A DNA stretch of 64,000 nt from Chitinophagaceae bacterium (GTDB lineage: Bacteria > Bacteroidota > Bacteroidia > Chitinophagales > Chitinophagaceae). Under the pieces are notes generated by a model. It had not been told where the DNA came from, made no database searches, and worked only from the letters and a program-made list of their open reading frames with translations. The translations under genes and the position numbers were made by a program. Shown here in pieces: positions 48,468 through 57,537 of the stretch; within the stretch, counting starts at the first letter, position 1; each line of letters opens with the position of its first letter. The stretch spans positions 1,364,001 through 1,428,000 of the forward strand of contig JADKHN010000001.1 of NCBI GenBank assembly GCA_016721725.1, read 5' to 3'.

Positions 48468-49661
48468 ATGGTTATCAAGCGCAGAGAATTCCTCCAGGTC
48501 GGTTCACTGGCCACGGCTTCGGTCATGCTGCCTAAATTCCTGAAAGCATTCGAGAAGCCCATGATGGTGCCTCCGGGGAATAAAGTGGTGGTGGTGATCC
48601 AGTTCAGCGGAGGTAATGATGGACTGAACACCGTGATCCCCGTGCGCAACGACATTTACTACCGCGAGCGGCCCAAACTGGGCATTGAAAAAGACAAGTC
48701 TTTGCTGCTTACCGATGAAGTGGGACTGAACCCGGCCCTGGAAGCCTTCAAAGGACTTTATGATGAGGGTAGCCTGGCGATCATGAACAGTGTGGGTTAT
48801 CCCAACCCCGACCGGTCGCATTTCCGCAGTATGGACATCTGGAATACGGCCAGCGACAGCAACGAATTCCTGACCACCGGATGGATCGGACGTTACCTGG
48901 ATGCACAGTGCAAAGGTTGCGACAGGCCCACGCAGGCCATGGAACTGGATGATGTACTCGGGCTCGCCTTAAAAGGGGAACAGAACAAAGGGCTTGCTTT
49001 CAAGGATCCCCGGAAACTATACAACACCAGTAACGGGAAATTTTTCAAAGACATCACAACGGATCATCACAATACGGAAGAGAACATCGATTACCTGTAT
49101 AAGACCATGAGCGAGACCATCAGCAGCGCCGAATATATCTACCAGCAAAGCCGCGTCCACCCAACCGGTGAAACCTATCCCGATACGGGTTTGGGAAAAG
49201 ACCTGAAGACCATCGCTTCACTCATCTACTCCGATATCAATACCAAGGTCTACTATGTTTCCCTGGGCAGTTTTGATACGCATGTGAACCAGGATAGCCA
49301 GCAGAAACGCCTCTTCACCGAACTCAATGACGCGGTAAAGGCATTTTCAGCCGACCTGAAAAAGAACGGCCGTTTTGAGGATGTCCTGATGATGACCTTT
49401 AGTGAATTCGGCCGGAGGGTAGCTCAAAACGCCAGTGGCGGCACCGATCACGGAACGGCGAATAATATGTTCTTCATCAGCGGCGGCTTAAAGGAAAAAG
49501 GGGTACTGAATGCCCTGCCTGATCTCTCTGATCTCAATGAAGGGGACCTGAAGCATAAAGTGGATTTCAAAAATGTTTACGCCACGGTGTTGAATCGGTG
49601 GCTGGGAGCGGATGATCAATTGATCCTGGGGAAGAAGTTTGAGCATTTGAATTTTATATAA
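48468..49661 (+). CDS. DUF1501 family protein, Tat signal
   Basis: 397 residues. The N terminus I-K-R-R-E-F-L-Q-V-G is a twin-arginine (R-R-x-F-L) signal followed by a hydrophobic stretch, so export of a folded protein by Tat is likely, perhaps with a cofactor. The body is of the alkaline-phosphatase/sulfatase-like fold: V-V-I-Q-F-S-G-G-N-D-G-L-N-T at 42-55, and H-G-T-A-N-N-M-F near 330. The metal-binding residues cannot be assigned with certainty. It is encoded directly after DUF1800, with an AT-rich repeat gap between them. Confidence 0.9.
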   Translation: MVIKRREFLQVGSLATASVMLPKFLKAFEKPMMVPPGNKVVVVIQFSGGNDGLNTVIPVRNDIYYRERPKLGIEKDKSLLLTDEVGLNPALEAFKGLYDEGSLAIMNSVGYPNPDRSHFRSMDIWNTASDSNEFLTTGWIGRYLDAQCKGCDRPTQAMELDDVLGLALKGEQNKGLAFKDPRKLYNTSNGKFFKDITTDHHNTEENIDYLYKTMSETISSAEYIYQQSRVHPTGETYPDTGLGKDLKTIASLIYSDINTKVYYVSLGSFDTHVNQDSQQKRLFTELNDAVKAFSADLKKNGRFEDVLMMTFSEFGRRVAQNASGGTDHGTANNMFFISGGLKEKGVLNALPDLSDLNEGDLKHKVDFKNVYATVLNRWLGADDQLILGKKFEHLNFI

Positions 49662-49762
49662 CCGCAGCGGTGCGGAGGACGCAGTGTTAAAAGAATTTCC
49701 TGAAATAATATTTCAGTGAACTCATTTTGAAACCCAATCTAAAATTCAAAATCTAAAATTCA
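49662..49762. other. Convergent intergenic gap with a short palindrome and an ATYYAAA heptamer array
   Basis: TGAAAT-AAT-ATTTCA forms a 6-bp palindrome at 49701-49715. ATCTAAA, ATTCAAA, ATCTAAA (49737-49757), then ATTC, form a 7-bp-period array in front of the converging transporter gene. A CCGCAGCGG...GACGCAG stretch at 49663-49684 looks like a degenerate dispersed repeat. Confidence 0.7.
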
Positions 49763-51412
49763 TCAATTCACCCCCTTCTCTTTCATGATCTTGTTGAGCC
49801 ATTTCAACATGGCGAAAATGATGACCGTGGCAACCATGAGCAAGGCGAAATTCACCCAGAAGAAATTGGCTTTGTCCTCATAACCGTCCCAAAGCGTGGC
49901 CAGTAACCCGGATAATTTATTGCCGATGGAAGTGGCCAGGAACCAGCCGCCCATCATCAGTGAAGTGATTCGGACCGGACTGAGTTTGGAGACCAGGGAT
50001 AGGCCCATCGGGCTTAACAATAATTCCCCGATGGTGACGACTCCATAGGTCATGATCAGCCACCAGGTACTGGCTTTTTCAGACCCGTTGTTACAGGCAT
50101 AAACGGCGCCAACCATCACCAATACGGAAATAGCGGTGATCAGCAAACCAAAAGCGATCTTGGTGGGTGTGGAAGGTTCTTTCTTTCTTTTCCGCAGGAA
50201 GGCGAAGAAGGCAACGACCAGCGGGGTCAACAGGATCACCCAGCCCGGGTTGATGGATTGGCTGAGCGGTGTTGACCATAGCATCGCTTTTTCACCATCA
50301 GCAGGCAGCTCTTCCGGTTTCACGTTTTTAAAATAGGGCGGGTAATTATATTCTTTCAGCGCCTTGCCGTCCTTCTTTTGAATGCGGAACTGGGCGTCGT
50401 AGAGCGTGACCGAATCCTTTTTGTAAGCCACTTCCTCGGCGAGGTAAACGCTTTTGAAAACCTTGCCGGCCTCGCCGGTGACATGCCGGTTGGTGTAGTT
50501 ATCGGCCCAGATGGTGAGCGCCGTGCCATTCTGCTTGAAGACCGCCCAGAACATGATCACTGCGGCGAAAATGGCCAGTAGTGCGGCAATGGGCCTGCGT
50601 TCCGAAGCTTCGGCCCGGAAATACAATGAAGCATAGAAGTAAATGACCGGGATACAGGCAAAGATGAAGGCGTCATTGCTGTCGGACCCGAAGATGTTGT
50701 TGGGAATGATCCAGCCCAATATTCCCGCCACCACCGAAGGCAGGAGTATGGTGACCAGGATGCGCATGAAGGACATGTCTTCTTTGGTCATGGGTTTACG
50801 GATATCGCCGGATGCATAGTGTTTGGTACCGGTCATGAAAATGAGGACGCCGACGAACATGCCGATGCCAGCGGCGACAAAGGCGTATTTCCAGCCCCAG
50901 ATGATGATGATGGCGGCGCTGAAGAAATTGCAGATGAAGGCGCCCACATTGATGCCCATGTAAAAGATATTATAGCCTTCGTCCTTTCTTTTTTCGAATT
51001 CGGGGGTGGAATAGAGATTGCCCAGCAGGGTGGAGATATTGGGTTTGAAGAAACCATTGCCCAGGATCACCAGCGTCATGGAAATATATAAAACGGGCAG
51101 ACTGTGTACCGCCATCAGGCAATAACCGATGCCCATCATGATGCCGCCGGCGATGATGGACTTCCGGTAACCGAAATAACGGTCGGCCAGTAAGCCCCCG
51201 ATAAAGGGCGTCAGAAACACCAGGGCGATGAACGTGCCATACAGGTCGGAGGCCTCGCGGTTGGTCATGGCAAAGCCATGTTCCACATTCTTGAGATAGA
51301 GTAAGAAGATGCCGATCATCAGGTAGTAACCGAAGCGCTCCCACATTTCAGAGAGGAAAAGGTAGGGCAGGGCCTTCGGGTGTTTGCGGTTTGAAAGGGC
51401 TGTTTCACTCAT
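49763..51412 (-). CDS. POT family proton-dependent peptide transporter (first of a pair)
   Basis: 549 residues, major facilitator fold. The POT signature E-M-W-E-R-F-G-Y-Y (ExxERxxYY) is at about 22-30 in helix 1. N-I-F-Y-M-G-I-N-V-G-A near 145-155 is the PTR2 family motif 2 region. A hydrophilic insertion of about 70 residues (about 310-380, with Y, K and E) lies between two helices and is longer than in its neighbour. It imports di- or tripeptides with protons across the inner membrane. A terminator separates it from the upstream paralogue, so each has its own regulation. Confidence 0.95.
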   Translation of the reverse strand: MSETALSNRKHPKALPYLFLSEMWERFGYYLMIGIFLLYLKNVEHGFAMTNREASDLYGTFIALVFLTPFIGGLLADRYFGYRKSIIAGGIMMGIGYCLMAVHSLPVLYISMTLVILGNGFFKPNISTLLGNLYSTPEFEKRKDEGYNIFYMGINVGAFICNFFSAAIIIIWGWKYAFVAAGIGMFVGVLIFMTGTKHYASGDIRKPMTKEDMSFMRILVTILLPSVVAGILGWIIPNNIFGSDSNDAFIFACIPVIYFYASLYFRAEASERRPIAALLAIFAAVIMFWAVFKQNGTALTIWADNYTNRHVTGEAGKVFKSVYLAEEVAYKKDSVTLYDAQFRIQKKDGKALKEYNYPPYFKNVKPEELPADGEKAMLWSTPLSQSINPGWVILLTPLVVAFFAFLRKRKKEPSTPTKIAFGLLITAISVLVMVGAVYACNNGSEKASTWWLIMTYGVVTIGELLLSPMGLSLVSKLSPVRITSLMMGGWFLATSIGNKLSGLLATLWDGYEDKANFFWVNFALLMVATVIIFAMLKWLNKIMKEKGVN

Positions 51413-51446
51413 GACATCGGTTTAAAGGAAAAAAAATGTTTAAAAT

Positions 51447-51480
51447 CAAAATGGCTGTACAATAAAGGACAGCCATTTTG
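51447..51480 (-). terminator. Terminator between the two POT genes
   Basis: CAAAATGGCTGT and ACAGCCATTTTG form a perfect 12-bp stem around 10 nt. On the minus strand ATTTTAAACATTTTTTTT follows. It ends the upstream POT transcript. Confidence 0.88.
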
Positions 51481-51498
51481 GATGGGATACTATTTTTA

Positions 51499-53175
51499 TT
51501 ATCTGATGCCGTGCATCATTTTTTTCAATCTTGGGGTAAGGGAGAACAACAAGATGGATGCGATACCGCAAAGGATGACGAATACCATCATGAACTCATA
51601 CAGGTTATGGATGGTGAACCCGGCGAATTTGGGATAGTGGATACTGATCTTCTCTGCAGCCAGTTGTTTCAGTTGTTCGGCGGTAGGGGTGATGGTCTGG
51701 TCCAGGATGCCCTGCAGGTTGATGCCCATTTTTTCCGCTTTGATATATTGTTCGCTGGTTGCCGGAAGGATCGATCCTAGCGTTCCGGCCAGGGCATAAC
51801 CGGATGCGTTGGATAAGAAGAATACGCCATAAAGCAGGGAAGAGAAGCGTTTGGGTGAAAGTTTACCCACCAGGGAGAGTCCGATCGGTGACAAACAGAG
51901 TTCACCAAATGTCTGGATCAGGTATAACAGGATCAGCCATTTAACGGCCAGCATTCCGCTGGTGCCGAGGTCCTTCACATTATTGGCGATGATGAAATAG
52001 CTCAAGGCGATCAGGGCCAGTCCGATGGCTTGTTTTACCGGGGAGATGGGTTCACGGTCTTTCGCCCTGAGTTTATCCCAGAGGATACTGAAGGGGATGG
52101 CGAAGATCACGACAAATATCCCGTTGAATATCTGTACCATGGAAGGGGGCATGTCCCATCCGAAGAAGTTCCGGTCGGTCTGGTTGTCGGCGATAAAGGT
52201 CAATGACGAACCGGCCTGTTCAAAGGCGGCCCAGAAGAAGATGATGAAGAAGGAAACGATATAGATGACCAGGATCCTGTCGCGCTCCACCTTGGTGATG
52301 GAGCTGTCGGAGATGATCAGTCCGGCCAGGGTAAGACCGCTTGCATAAATGATCGAATAGATCACATTTTGACCGAACACATAAAAGAACAGGAGTCCCA
52401 GACCGGCAAATACGATACAGGCGACCACCAGGGATTTATTGGAGAATACGGCTTTTTGTGATTCCCCTTCTTCATAATCTCCGGCTTCGTTCTTCGAGGG
52501 CAATCCGCCGATGGGCCTTCCCTCCGGGGTTCTGACATATTTATCCTTGAGCAGGAAGAAGGTGATCACACCGATGAGCATGGCGATCGAAGCGGCCAGG
52601 AATCCCCATTTGAACGCAAAAGGATCCCGAACACCGTCTTTGACCACATCGCCAACGATCGGGCAGATCAACTGACCCAGGAAGGCGCCCAGGTTGATAC
52701 CCATGTAAAAGATGGTGAAAGCGGTATCCAGTTTATTTCGTTCCGATTTGGGATAAAGGTTACTCACCATGCTGGAGATATTCGGTTTGAAGAAACCGTT
52801 CCCCAGAATGATGACACCCAGGGCGATATAAAGCAAGGTCCTGGCCAGTTCGAGATTTGAATTGAAAATATTGGCACTGAAGAACAAGAGCATCTGGCCG
52901 GTCGCCATCAATAAGCCGCCAAGCATGATGCAATAGCGGTTACCCAGGAAACGATCGGAAATAAAACCACCCAACATGGGGGTCAGATAACACAGACCCA
53001 GGAATCCGCCATAAATGATGGAGGATTGTTCCTTACTCATCATCAGGGCGTTAACGATGAACAGGGTCAAAATGGTTCGCATCCCGTAAAAATTAAAACG
53101 CTCCCACATCTCGGTACCAAATAGAACCCATAACCCTTTGGGATGACTCTGTTTTTTAATTGCTTGTTCGCTCAT
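51499..53175 (-). CDS. POT family proton-dependent peptide transporter (second of a pair)
   Basis: 558 residues from the ATG at 53175 (an in-frame codon at 53247 would add an unlikely head). It has E-M-W-E-R-F-N-F-Y at about 22-30 and F-Y-M-G-I-N-L-G near 145-152. About 14 membrane helices. The central loop differs from the first copy (about 60 residues with K-D-K-Y-V-R-T-P-E, near 210-250) and the region after helix 7 is shorter. The pair is diverged and may differ in substrate range. Confidence 0.94.
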   Translation of the reverse strand: MSEQAIKKQSHPKGLWVLFGTEMWERFNFYGMRTILTLFIVNALMMSKEQSSIIYGGFLGLCYLTPMLGGFISDRFLGNRYCIMLGGLLMATGQMLLFFSANIFNSNLELARTLLYIALGVIILGNGFFKPNISSMVSNLYPKSERNKLDTAFTIFYMGINLGAFLGQLICPIVGDVVKDGVRDPFAFKWGFLAASIAMLIGVITFFLLKDKYVRTPEGRPIGGLPSKNEAGDYEEGESQKAVFSNKSLVVACIVFAGLGLLFFYVFGQNVIYSIIYASGLTLAGLIISDSSITKVERDRILVIYIVSFFIIFFWAAFEQAGSSLTFIADNQTDRNFFGWDMPPSMVQIFNGIFVVIFAIPFSILWDKLRAKDREPISPVKQAIGLALIALSYFIIANNVKDLGTSGMLAVKWLILLYLIQTFGELCLSPIGLSLVGKLSPKRFSSLLYGVFFLSNASGYALAGTLGSILPATSEQYIKAEKMGINLQGILDQTITPTAEQLKQLAAEKISIHYPKFAGFTIHNLYEFMMVFVILCGIASILLFSLTPRLKKMMHGIR

Positions 53176-53386
53176 GTTTGAAGGTTTTGATGCTTGTAGT
53201 ATTGGTTTAGTTCCCCAAAATAGTGAAATTCTGTATAGCACCATCAAATCGGGTTGGTCTATTTTGCTGAGCGTTGCCGGAAAAAGCGATTCTTCGTTTA
53301 CCGTTGGTAAAAAAAACTTGTATTGAACAGTGAACAGTATAATTTCGCAGGGCGTATTTTTAACCCATTTTCAACCATCCTGTACA

Positions 53387-54706
53387 ATGAACATACTCTT
53401 GATCGGCTCAGGCGGAAGGGAACACGCGTTCGCGTGGAAACTGAGCCAAAGTAATTCATGCAGCCGCTTATTCATAGCCCCGGGAAATGCCGGTACCGCC
53501 ACCTGTGGAACCAATATCGACCTGGCGACATCCGATTTTCCCGGCCTGGCCGGTTTTTGCCGCGATGAAAAGATCGACCTGGTCCTGGTTGGCCCGGAAG
53601 AACCGTTGGTCAACGGCATCGTGGATTTTTTCAGGCAGGACAGTATGACCAGCCACATCATCATGATCGGCCCGGGAAAAGCAGCGGCGCAATTGGAAGG
53701 AAGCAAGGCCTTCGCGAAGGATTTCATGAAAAGACATTCCATCCCTACAGCGGACTATGCCGAATTCACCGCCGAGAATTATTCCAGCGGCGTGGATTAT
53801 ATCAAGTCTCACGCGTTGCCCATCGTGATCAAGGCCGACGGGCTGGCTGCCGGTAAAGGCGTTTTGATCTGCCACAATCACATTGAAGCATTGTCTGAAT
53901 ATGAATTGATGATCAACCGCTCCAAATTCGGGGAAGCCGGAAAGAAGGTGGTGGTGGAGGAATTCCTGGACGGGATCGAACTGAGTGTTTTCGTCCTAAC
54001 GGACGGGGAGCATTATGTTCTGCTGCCCGAAGCCAAGGATTACAAAAGGATCGGCGAGGGGGATACCGGACTGAATACCGGCGGCATGGGCGCGGTAAGC
54101 CCCCTGCCCCTGGTCACGCCCGAATTCATGCAGAAGATCAGGGACCGGATCATCGAACCCACGATCCGGGGCCTGCAACAGGACCAGCTGGAATACCGGG
54201 GCTTCATCTTCTTCGGTCTCATCCGCGTCAACGGGGAACCGAAAGTGATCGAATACAATTGCCGGATGGGCGATCCCGAGACCGAAGCGGTGATCCCCCG
54301 CGTTGAGAACGACCTGGTGGAACTGCTGGTTGCGACATCACAGAAACGGCTAGACGAAATCGACATGCAGATCGATCCTCGTGCAACCGCAACCGTAGTA
54401 GCCGTGAGCGGCGGTTATCCCGGCCATTATGAAAAAGGGAAGGCGGTCATCGGGCTCGACGGCCATGCGCTGGAAGGTACGATCGTGTTTCAATCGGGTA
54501 CCATCGCCGAAGACGACGCCATCGTAACCAACGGGGGAAGGGTACTTGCAGTTACCTCGTACGGAGAAAATATCAATGAAGCGGTCGAGCAGTCGGTCTA
54601 TATGCTCGAACAACTGCATTTCGAGGATATGTATTACCGCAGTGATATCGGATATGAGTTCAGGGGATCTGATCCCGAAGCAACCGCGCCTGAAACTAAC
54701 GAATAG
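53387..54706 (+). CDS. purD: Phosphoribosylamine-glycine ligase
   Basis: 439 residues from the ATG at 53387, which begins the conserved M-N-I-L-L-I-G-S-G-G-R-E-H-A; an in-frame ATG at 53330 would add a head of 19 residues not seen in the family. PurD is an ATP-grasp enzyme making GAR in purine synthesis. K-A-D-G-L-A-A-G-K-G-V near 148-158 and the D-P-E-T-E-A motif near 295 are intact. It stands alone, without other pur genes. Confidence 0.96.
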   Translation: MNILLIGSGGREHAFAWKLSQSNSCSRLFIAPGNAGTATCGTNIDLATSDFPGLAGFCRDEKIDLVLVGPEEPLVNGIVDFFRQDSMTSHIIMIGPGKAAAQLEGSKAFAKDFMKRHSIPTADYAEFTAENYSSGVDYIKSHALPIVIKADGLAAGKGVLICHNHIEALSEYELMINRSKFGEAGKKVVVEEFLDGIELSVFVLTDGEHYVLLPEAKDYKRIGEGDTGLNTGGMGAVSPLPLVTPEFMQKIRDRIIEPTIRGLQQDQLEYRGFIFFGLIRVNGEPKVIEYNCRMGDPETEAVIPRVENDLVELLVATSQKRLDEIDMQIDPRATATVVAVSGGYPGHYEKGKAVIGLDGHALEGTIVFQSGTIAEDDAIVTNGGRVLAVTSYGENINEAVEQSVYMLEQLHFEDMYYRSDIGYEFRGSDPEATAPETNE

Positions 54707-54841
54707 GGGTATACGACGTAATTTCCGCCGAATCACGGACCTGGCTAATAAGTTTAGCAAGACGGGTTTCCGGCCTCCCGGGCGCCCATTTCCGGCAAAT
54801 CCCAATTTTCTGTAAAATGTTGAAAAATAAAGGGTTTGCCG

Positions 54842-54872
54842 TTGTTAAATCCAATATTTTCCACCAACTTTG
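54842..54872 (+). promoter_or_regulatory. Promoter of the mre operon
   Basis: TTG at 54842-54844, a 20-nt spacer and CAACTTTG at 54865-54872 (first base off consensus). The leader to mreB would be about 30 nt. Confidence 0.5.
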
Positions 54873-54907
54873 CTTCCATTCATCATACTATTCGCACAAC
54901 CTAGAAT

Positions 54908-55933
54908 ATGGGCCTTTTCAATTTTTTCACACAAGAGATCGCGATCGACCTGGGTACGGCCAATACCCTCATTATACACAACGACGAGGTGGTGGTGAAC
55001 GAACCCTCCATCGTGGCACTGGACCGTAACAACCCCAAGAACATTCTGGCCGTGGGCAAGAAGGCCCTCATGATGCACGAAAAGACCCATGAAAGCATAC
55101 GGACGGTTCGTCCCCTGAAAGACGGTGTTATCGCCGATTTCAACGCGGCCGAGCTGATGATCAGGGAGATGATCAAGATGATCTACCCCAAAAAACCCCT
55201 GTTCGCCCCCAGCTGGCGGATGATGATCTGCATTCCCAGCAGCATCACCGAAGTGGAAAAAAGGGCCGTTCGCGACAGCGCCGAACAGGCCGGAGCCAAG
55301 GAGGTTTATCTGATCCATGAACCCATGGCCGCCGCGCTGGGTATCGGTATCGATGTGGAAGAACCCGTGGGCAATATGATCATCGACATTGGCGGGGGAA
55401 CTACCGGTATCACGGTGATCGCCCTGGCGGGGATCGTTTGCGACCAGAGTATCCGTATCGCCGGTGACGAGTTTACGGCCGATATCATGGAAGCCCTTCG
55501 CCGCTATCATAGCCTGCTGATCGGGGAACGGACGGCCGAACAGATCAAGATCCAGGTGGGTGCAGCCATGAAAGACCTCGATAACCCGCCCGATGACATC
55601 CCGGTCAACGGCCGCGACCTGGTTACCGGTATCCCCAAACAAGTGATGGTAAGCTACCAGGAAGTGGCGGAAGCGCTGGACAAAAGCATCTTCAAGATCG
55701 AAGAAGCCATCCTGAAGGCCCTGGAAACCACCCCGCCCGAACTGGCTTCCGACATTTACCGCCGCGGATTGTACATTACCGGAGGCGGGGCCCTGCTGCG
55801 CGGACTCGATAAAAGGCTCAACGCCAAGATCAAATTGCCGGTTCACGTGGCTGACGATCCGCTGAAAAGCGTGGTAAGGGGGACCGGTATCGCTTTGAAG
55901 CATTATGACCGTTATCCGTTTGTGATGAGATAA
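54908..55933 (+). CDS. mreB: Rod shape-determining protein MreB
   Basis: 341 residues, the bacterial actin. I-D-L-G-T-A-N at 13-19 (phosphate 1), I-D-I-G-G-G-T-T-G near 159-167 (phosphate 2) and G-G-G-A-L-L-R-G near 292-299 (adenosine) mark the nucleotide pocket. The N terminus F-N-F-F-T has the amphipathic character of a membrane-binding helix. It forms membrane filaments that guide cell-wall synthesis. It heads the mreB-mreC-mreD-mrdA-rodA order, which implies a rod-shaped cell or at least a functional elongasome. Confidence 0.97.
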   Translation: MGLFNFFTQEIAIDLGTANTLIIHNDEVVVNEPSIVALDRNNPKNILAVGKKALMMHEKTHESIRTVRPLKDGVIADFNAAELMIREMIKMIYPKKPLFAPSWRMMICIPSSITEVEKRAVRDSAEQAGAKEVYLIHEPMAAALGIGIDVEEPVGNMIIDIGGGTTGITVIALAGIVCDQSIRIAGDEFTADIMEALRRYHSLLIGERTAEQIKIQVGAAMKDLDNPPDDIPVNGRDLVTGIPKQVMVSYQEVAEALDKSIFKIEEAILKALETTPPELASDIYRRGLYITGGGALLRGLDKRLNAKIKLPVHVADDPLKSVVRGTGIALKHYDRYPFVMR

Positions 55934-56067
55934 TTTTTCAATTTTACCTGTTGAACCCGCCTCCCGGAGGGCAGGTTTTAAATGGCTCACCGAAGTTTTA
56001 GCGGTACAAAAACATGAAGTCATTGATTCAACGGGTAAAATTCAACATTTAAAATCTCCCTCTCCCG

Positions 56068-56925
56068 GTGCGTAACATCTTCCTTTTCATCCGCCGTTAT
56101 TTCAACCTCTTGTTTTTTATTTTTCTGCAGGGGATCAGTATTTACCTGATCGTACATTACAGCCGATACCACAAGGCCATGTTCGGGAATTTCATGAACC
56201 AGGTCACCGGAAAAGTGAATGAACAATACAGCCAGGTGGACCATTACTTCCGGTTGAAAAAGACCAATGATTCACTGATGGCCGCCAATGAAAAACTCTA
56301 TAACAAACTCAGGTCCGACTTCGATCTCCCGGATACCACCAGCCGCTCTGTGATCGATACCATACGGGTAGACTCGCTGGAACAATTCCGTAAATACCAA
56401 TACCTCAAAGCCAAGGTCGTCGCCAATTCAGTGGTCTCCCAGAATAATTTCATCGTGATCGGCCGAGGTTCCTCCGGACAACTGAAAGAAGGCATGGGCG
56501 TCATTGATCCCAATAACGGTGTGGTGGGTATCATCACCGACCTGAGTAAGGATTATGCCGTGGTCATGAGTCTCTTGCATACCGACAGCCACATCAGCGG
56601 CAAACTCCTGCATGGCGGAGAAACCGGAACCCTGAGCTGGGATGGAAAGACACCCAATATCATTTCGCTTACCGGCATACCCAAGAGCGCCAAAGTGGCC
56701 AGGGGCGATACCATCATCACCAGCGGATTCAGCACCAGCTTTCCCAGGGGGAAGATGATCGGTATTGTGGAGGAAGTGATCCCCGAAAAAAGCACCAATA
56801 ATTTCAGGATCAAATTCAAGTCGACTGCCAATTTTTATAACCTGGATTTCGTTTTTGTCATAGACAACCGGCAGGCCGAACCGATCGGCAAATTATTGGA
56901 CCAGGTAAAAAAACAAGGCCAGTAA
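56068..56925 (+). CDS. mreC: Rod shape-determining protein MreC
   Basis: 285 residues. One membrane helix near the N terminus (I-F-L-F-I-R-R-Y-F-N-L-L-F-F-I), then a coiled-coil segment (about 50-100) and the beta-rich MreC domain (G-V-I-D-P-N-N-G-V-V-G-I near 145, then I-I-T-S-G-F-S-T-S-F-P-R-G-K near 225). It bridges MreB to the periplasmic wall enzymes. The start codon is GTG at 56068; there is no in-frame ATG before the helix. The gap after mreB is 134 nt, longer than elsewhere in the operon. Confidence 0.94.
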   Translation: MRNIFLFIRRYFNLLFFIFLQGISIYLIVHYSRYHKAMFGNFMNQVTGKVNEQYSQVDHYFRLKKTNDSLMAANEKLYNKLRSDFDLPDTTSRSVIDTIRVDSLEQFRKYQYLKAKVVANSVVSQNNFIVIGRGSSGQLKEGMGVIDPNNGVVGIITDLSKDYAVVMSLLHTDSHISGKLLHGGETGTLSWDGKTPNIISLTGIPKSAKVARGDTIITSGFSTSFPRGKMIGIVEEVIPEKSTNNFRIKFKSTANFYNLDFVFVIDNRQAEPIGKLLDQVKKQGQ

Positions 56926-56936
56926 GAAAAGTACGC

Positions 56937-57470
56937 ATGAATACGGTCATTAAAAATATCATCCGTTTCTCCCTGTTCATCGCCGTTCAGGTCTTTGTGC
57001 TGGACAAGATCCACCTGCACCAGATGGCCACCCCCTATATCTATTTCCTGTTCATTCTGTGGCTGCCTTTCCGGCTCAGCCGGCCCTGGCAGATGGTCAT
57101 CGCCTTCGCCCTGGGATTCACGCTCGATAGTTTCCGTCATCACCCCGGTTTCCATACCGCGGCCTGTGTACTGATCGCCTATATCCGCCCCTTCCTCGTC
57201 AACCTGATGATCCCCCAGGAAGGTGCTGATACCAATTATGAAGAACCTTCCATAACCAGCATGGGCGGTATGCTTCCTTACATGATTTTCACGGGTGTAC
57301 TGACCTTCATTCACCATGCCTGGTTATTCATGCTGGAAGCCTGGCAGTTCGGGAACATCTGGTATTTTCTGGTAAAGACCCTGTTGAGCACCGGGATCAG
57401 TCTCATGCTGATCATCATTACGGAACTTTTATTCGTGCGAAAGCAGAAATTCAAAACGAATACCATCTAA
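56937..57470 (+). CDS. mreD: Rod shape-determining protein MreD
   Basis: 177 residues with five membrane helices, short loops. I-Y-F-L-F-I-L-W-L-P near 40 and F-A-L-G-F-T-L-D near 60-67 are in the usual MreD positions. It is a poorly conserved membrane partner of MreC and the wall synthases; identity rests on place and topology. Its start is 11 nt after the mreC stop. Confidence 0.88.
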   Translation: MNTVIKNIIRFSLFIAVQVFVLDKIHLHQMATPYIYFLFILWLPFRLSRPWQMVIAFALGFTLDSFRHHPGFHTAACVLIAYIRPFLVNLMIPQEGADTNYEEPSITSMGGMLPYMIFTGVLTFIHHAWLFMLEAWQFGNIWYFLVKTLLSTGISLMLIIITELLFVRKQKFKTNTI

Positions 57471-57490
57471 AAAATGATAAGCAAGCATCC

Positions 57491-57532
57491 CCGTCAACCC
57501 CAAACCGTCAACAACAAACCATAAACGTCAAG
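57491..57532 (+). repeat. Degenerate heptamer array (CCNNNAA), 6 units, between mreD and mrdA
   Basis: CCGTCAA, CCCCAAA, CCGTCAA, CAACAAA, CCATAAA, CGTCAAG. The period is exactly 7 though the sequence varies. It ends 6 nt before the TTG start of mrdA, inside an operon. Confidence 0.7.
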
Positions 57533-57537
57533 CCAAA

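Noticed and set aside
55950..55985. Terminator between mreB and mreC
   Set aside because: The GCCTCC/GGAGGGC arms contain mismatches and the T-run is weak; it may lower readthrough slightly but I would not call a terminator.
54845..56023. A 392-codon open frame on the minus strand across mreB
   Set aside because: It is fully antisense to mreB, whose motifs are all intact, and its His/Asp/Gly-rich composition is what GC-biased third codon positions produce on the opposite strand.
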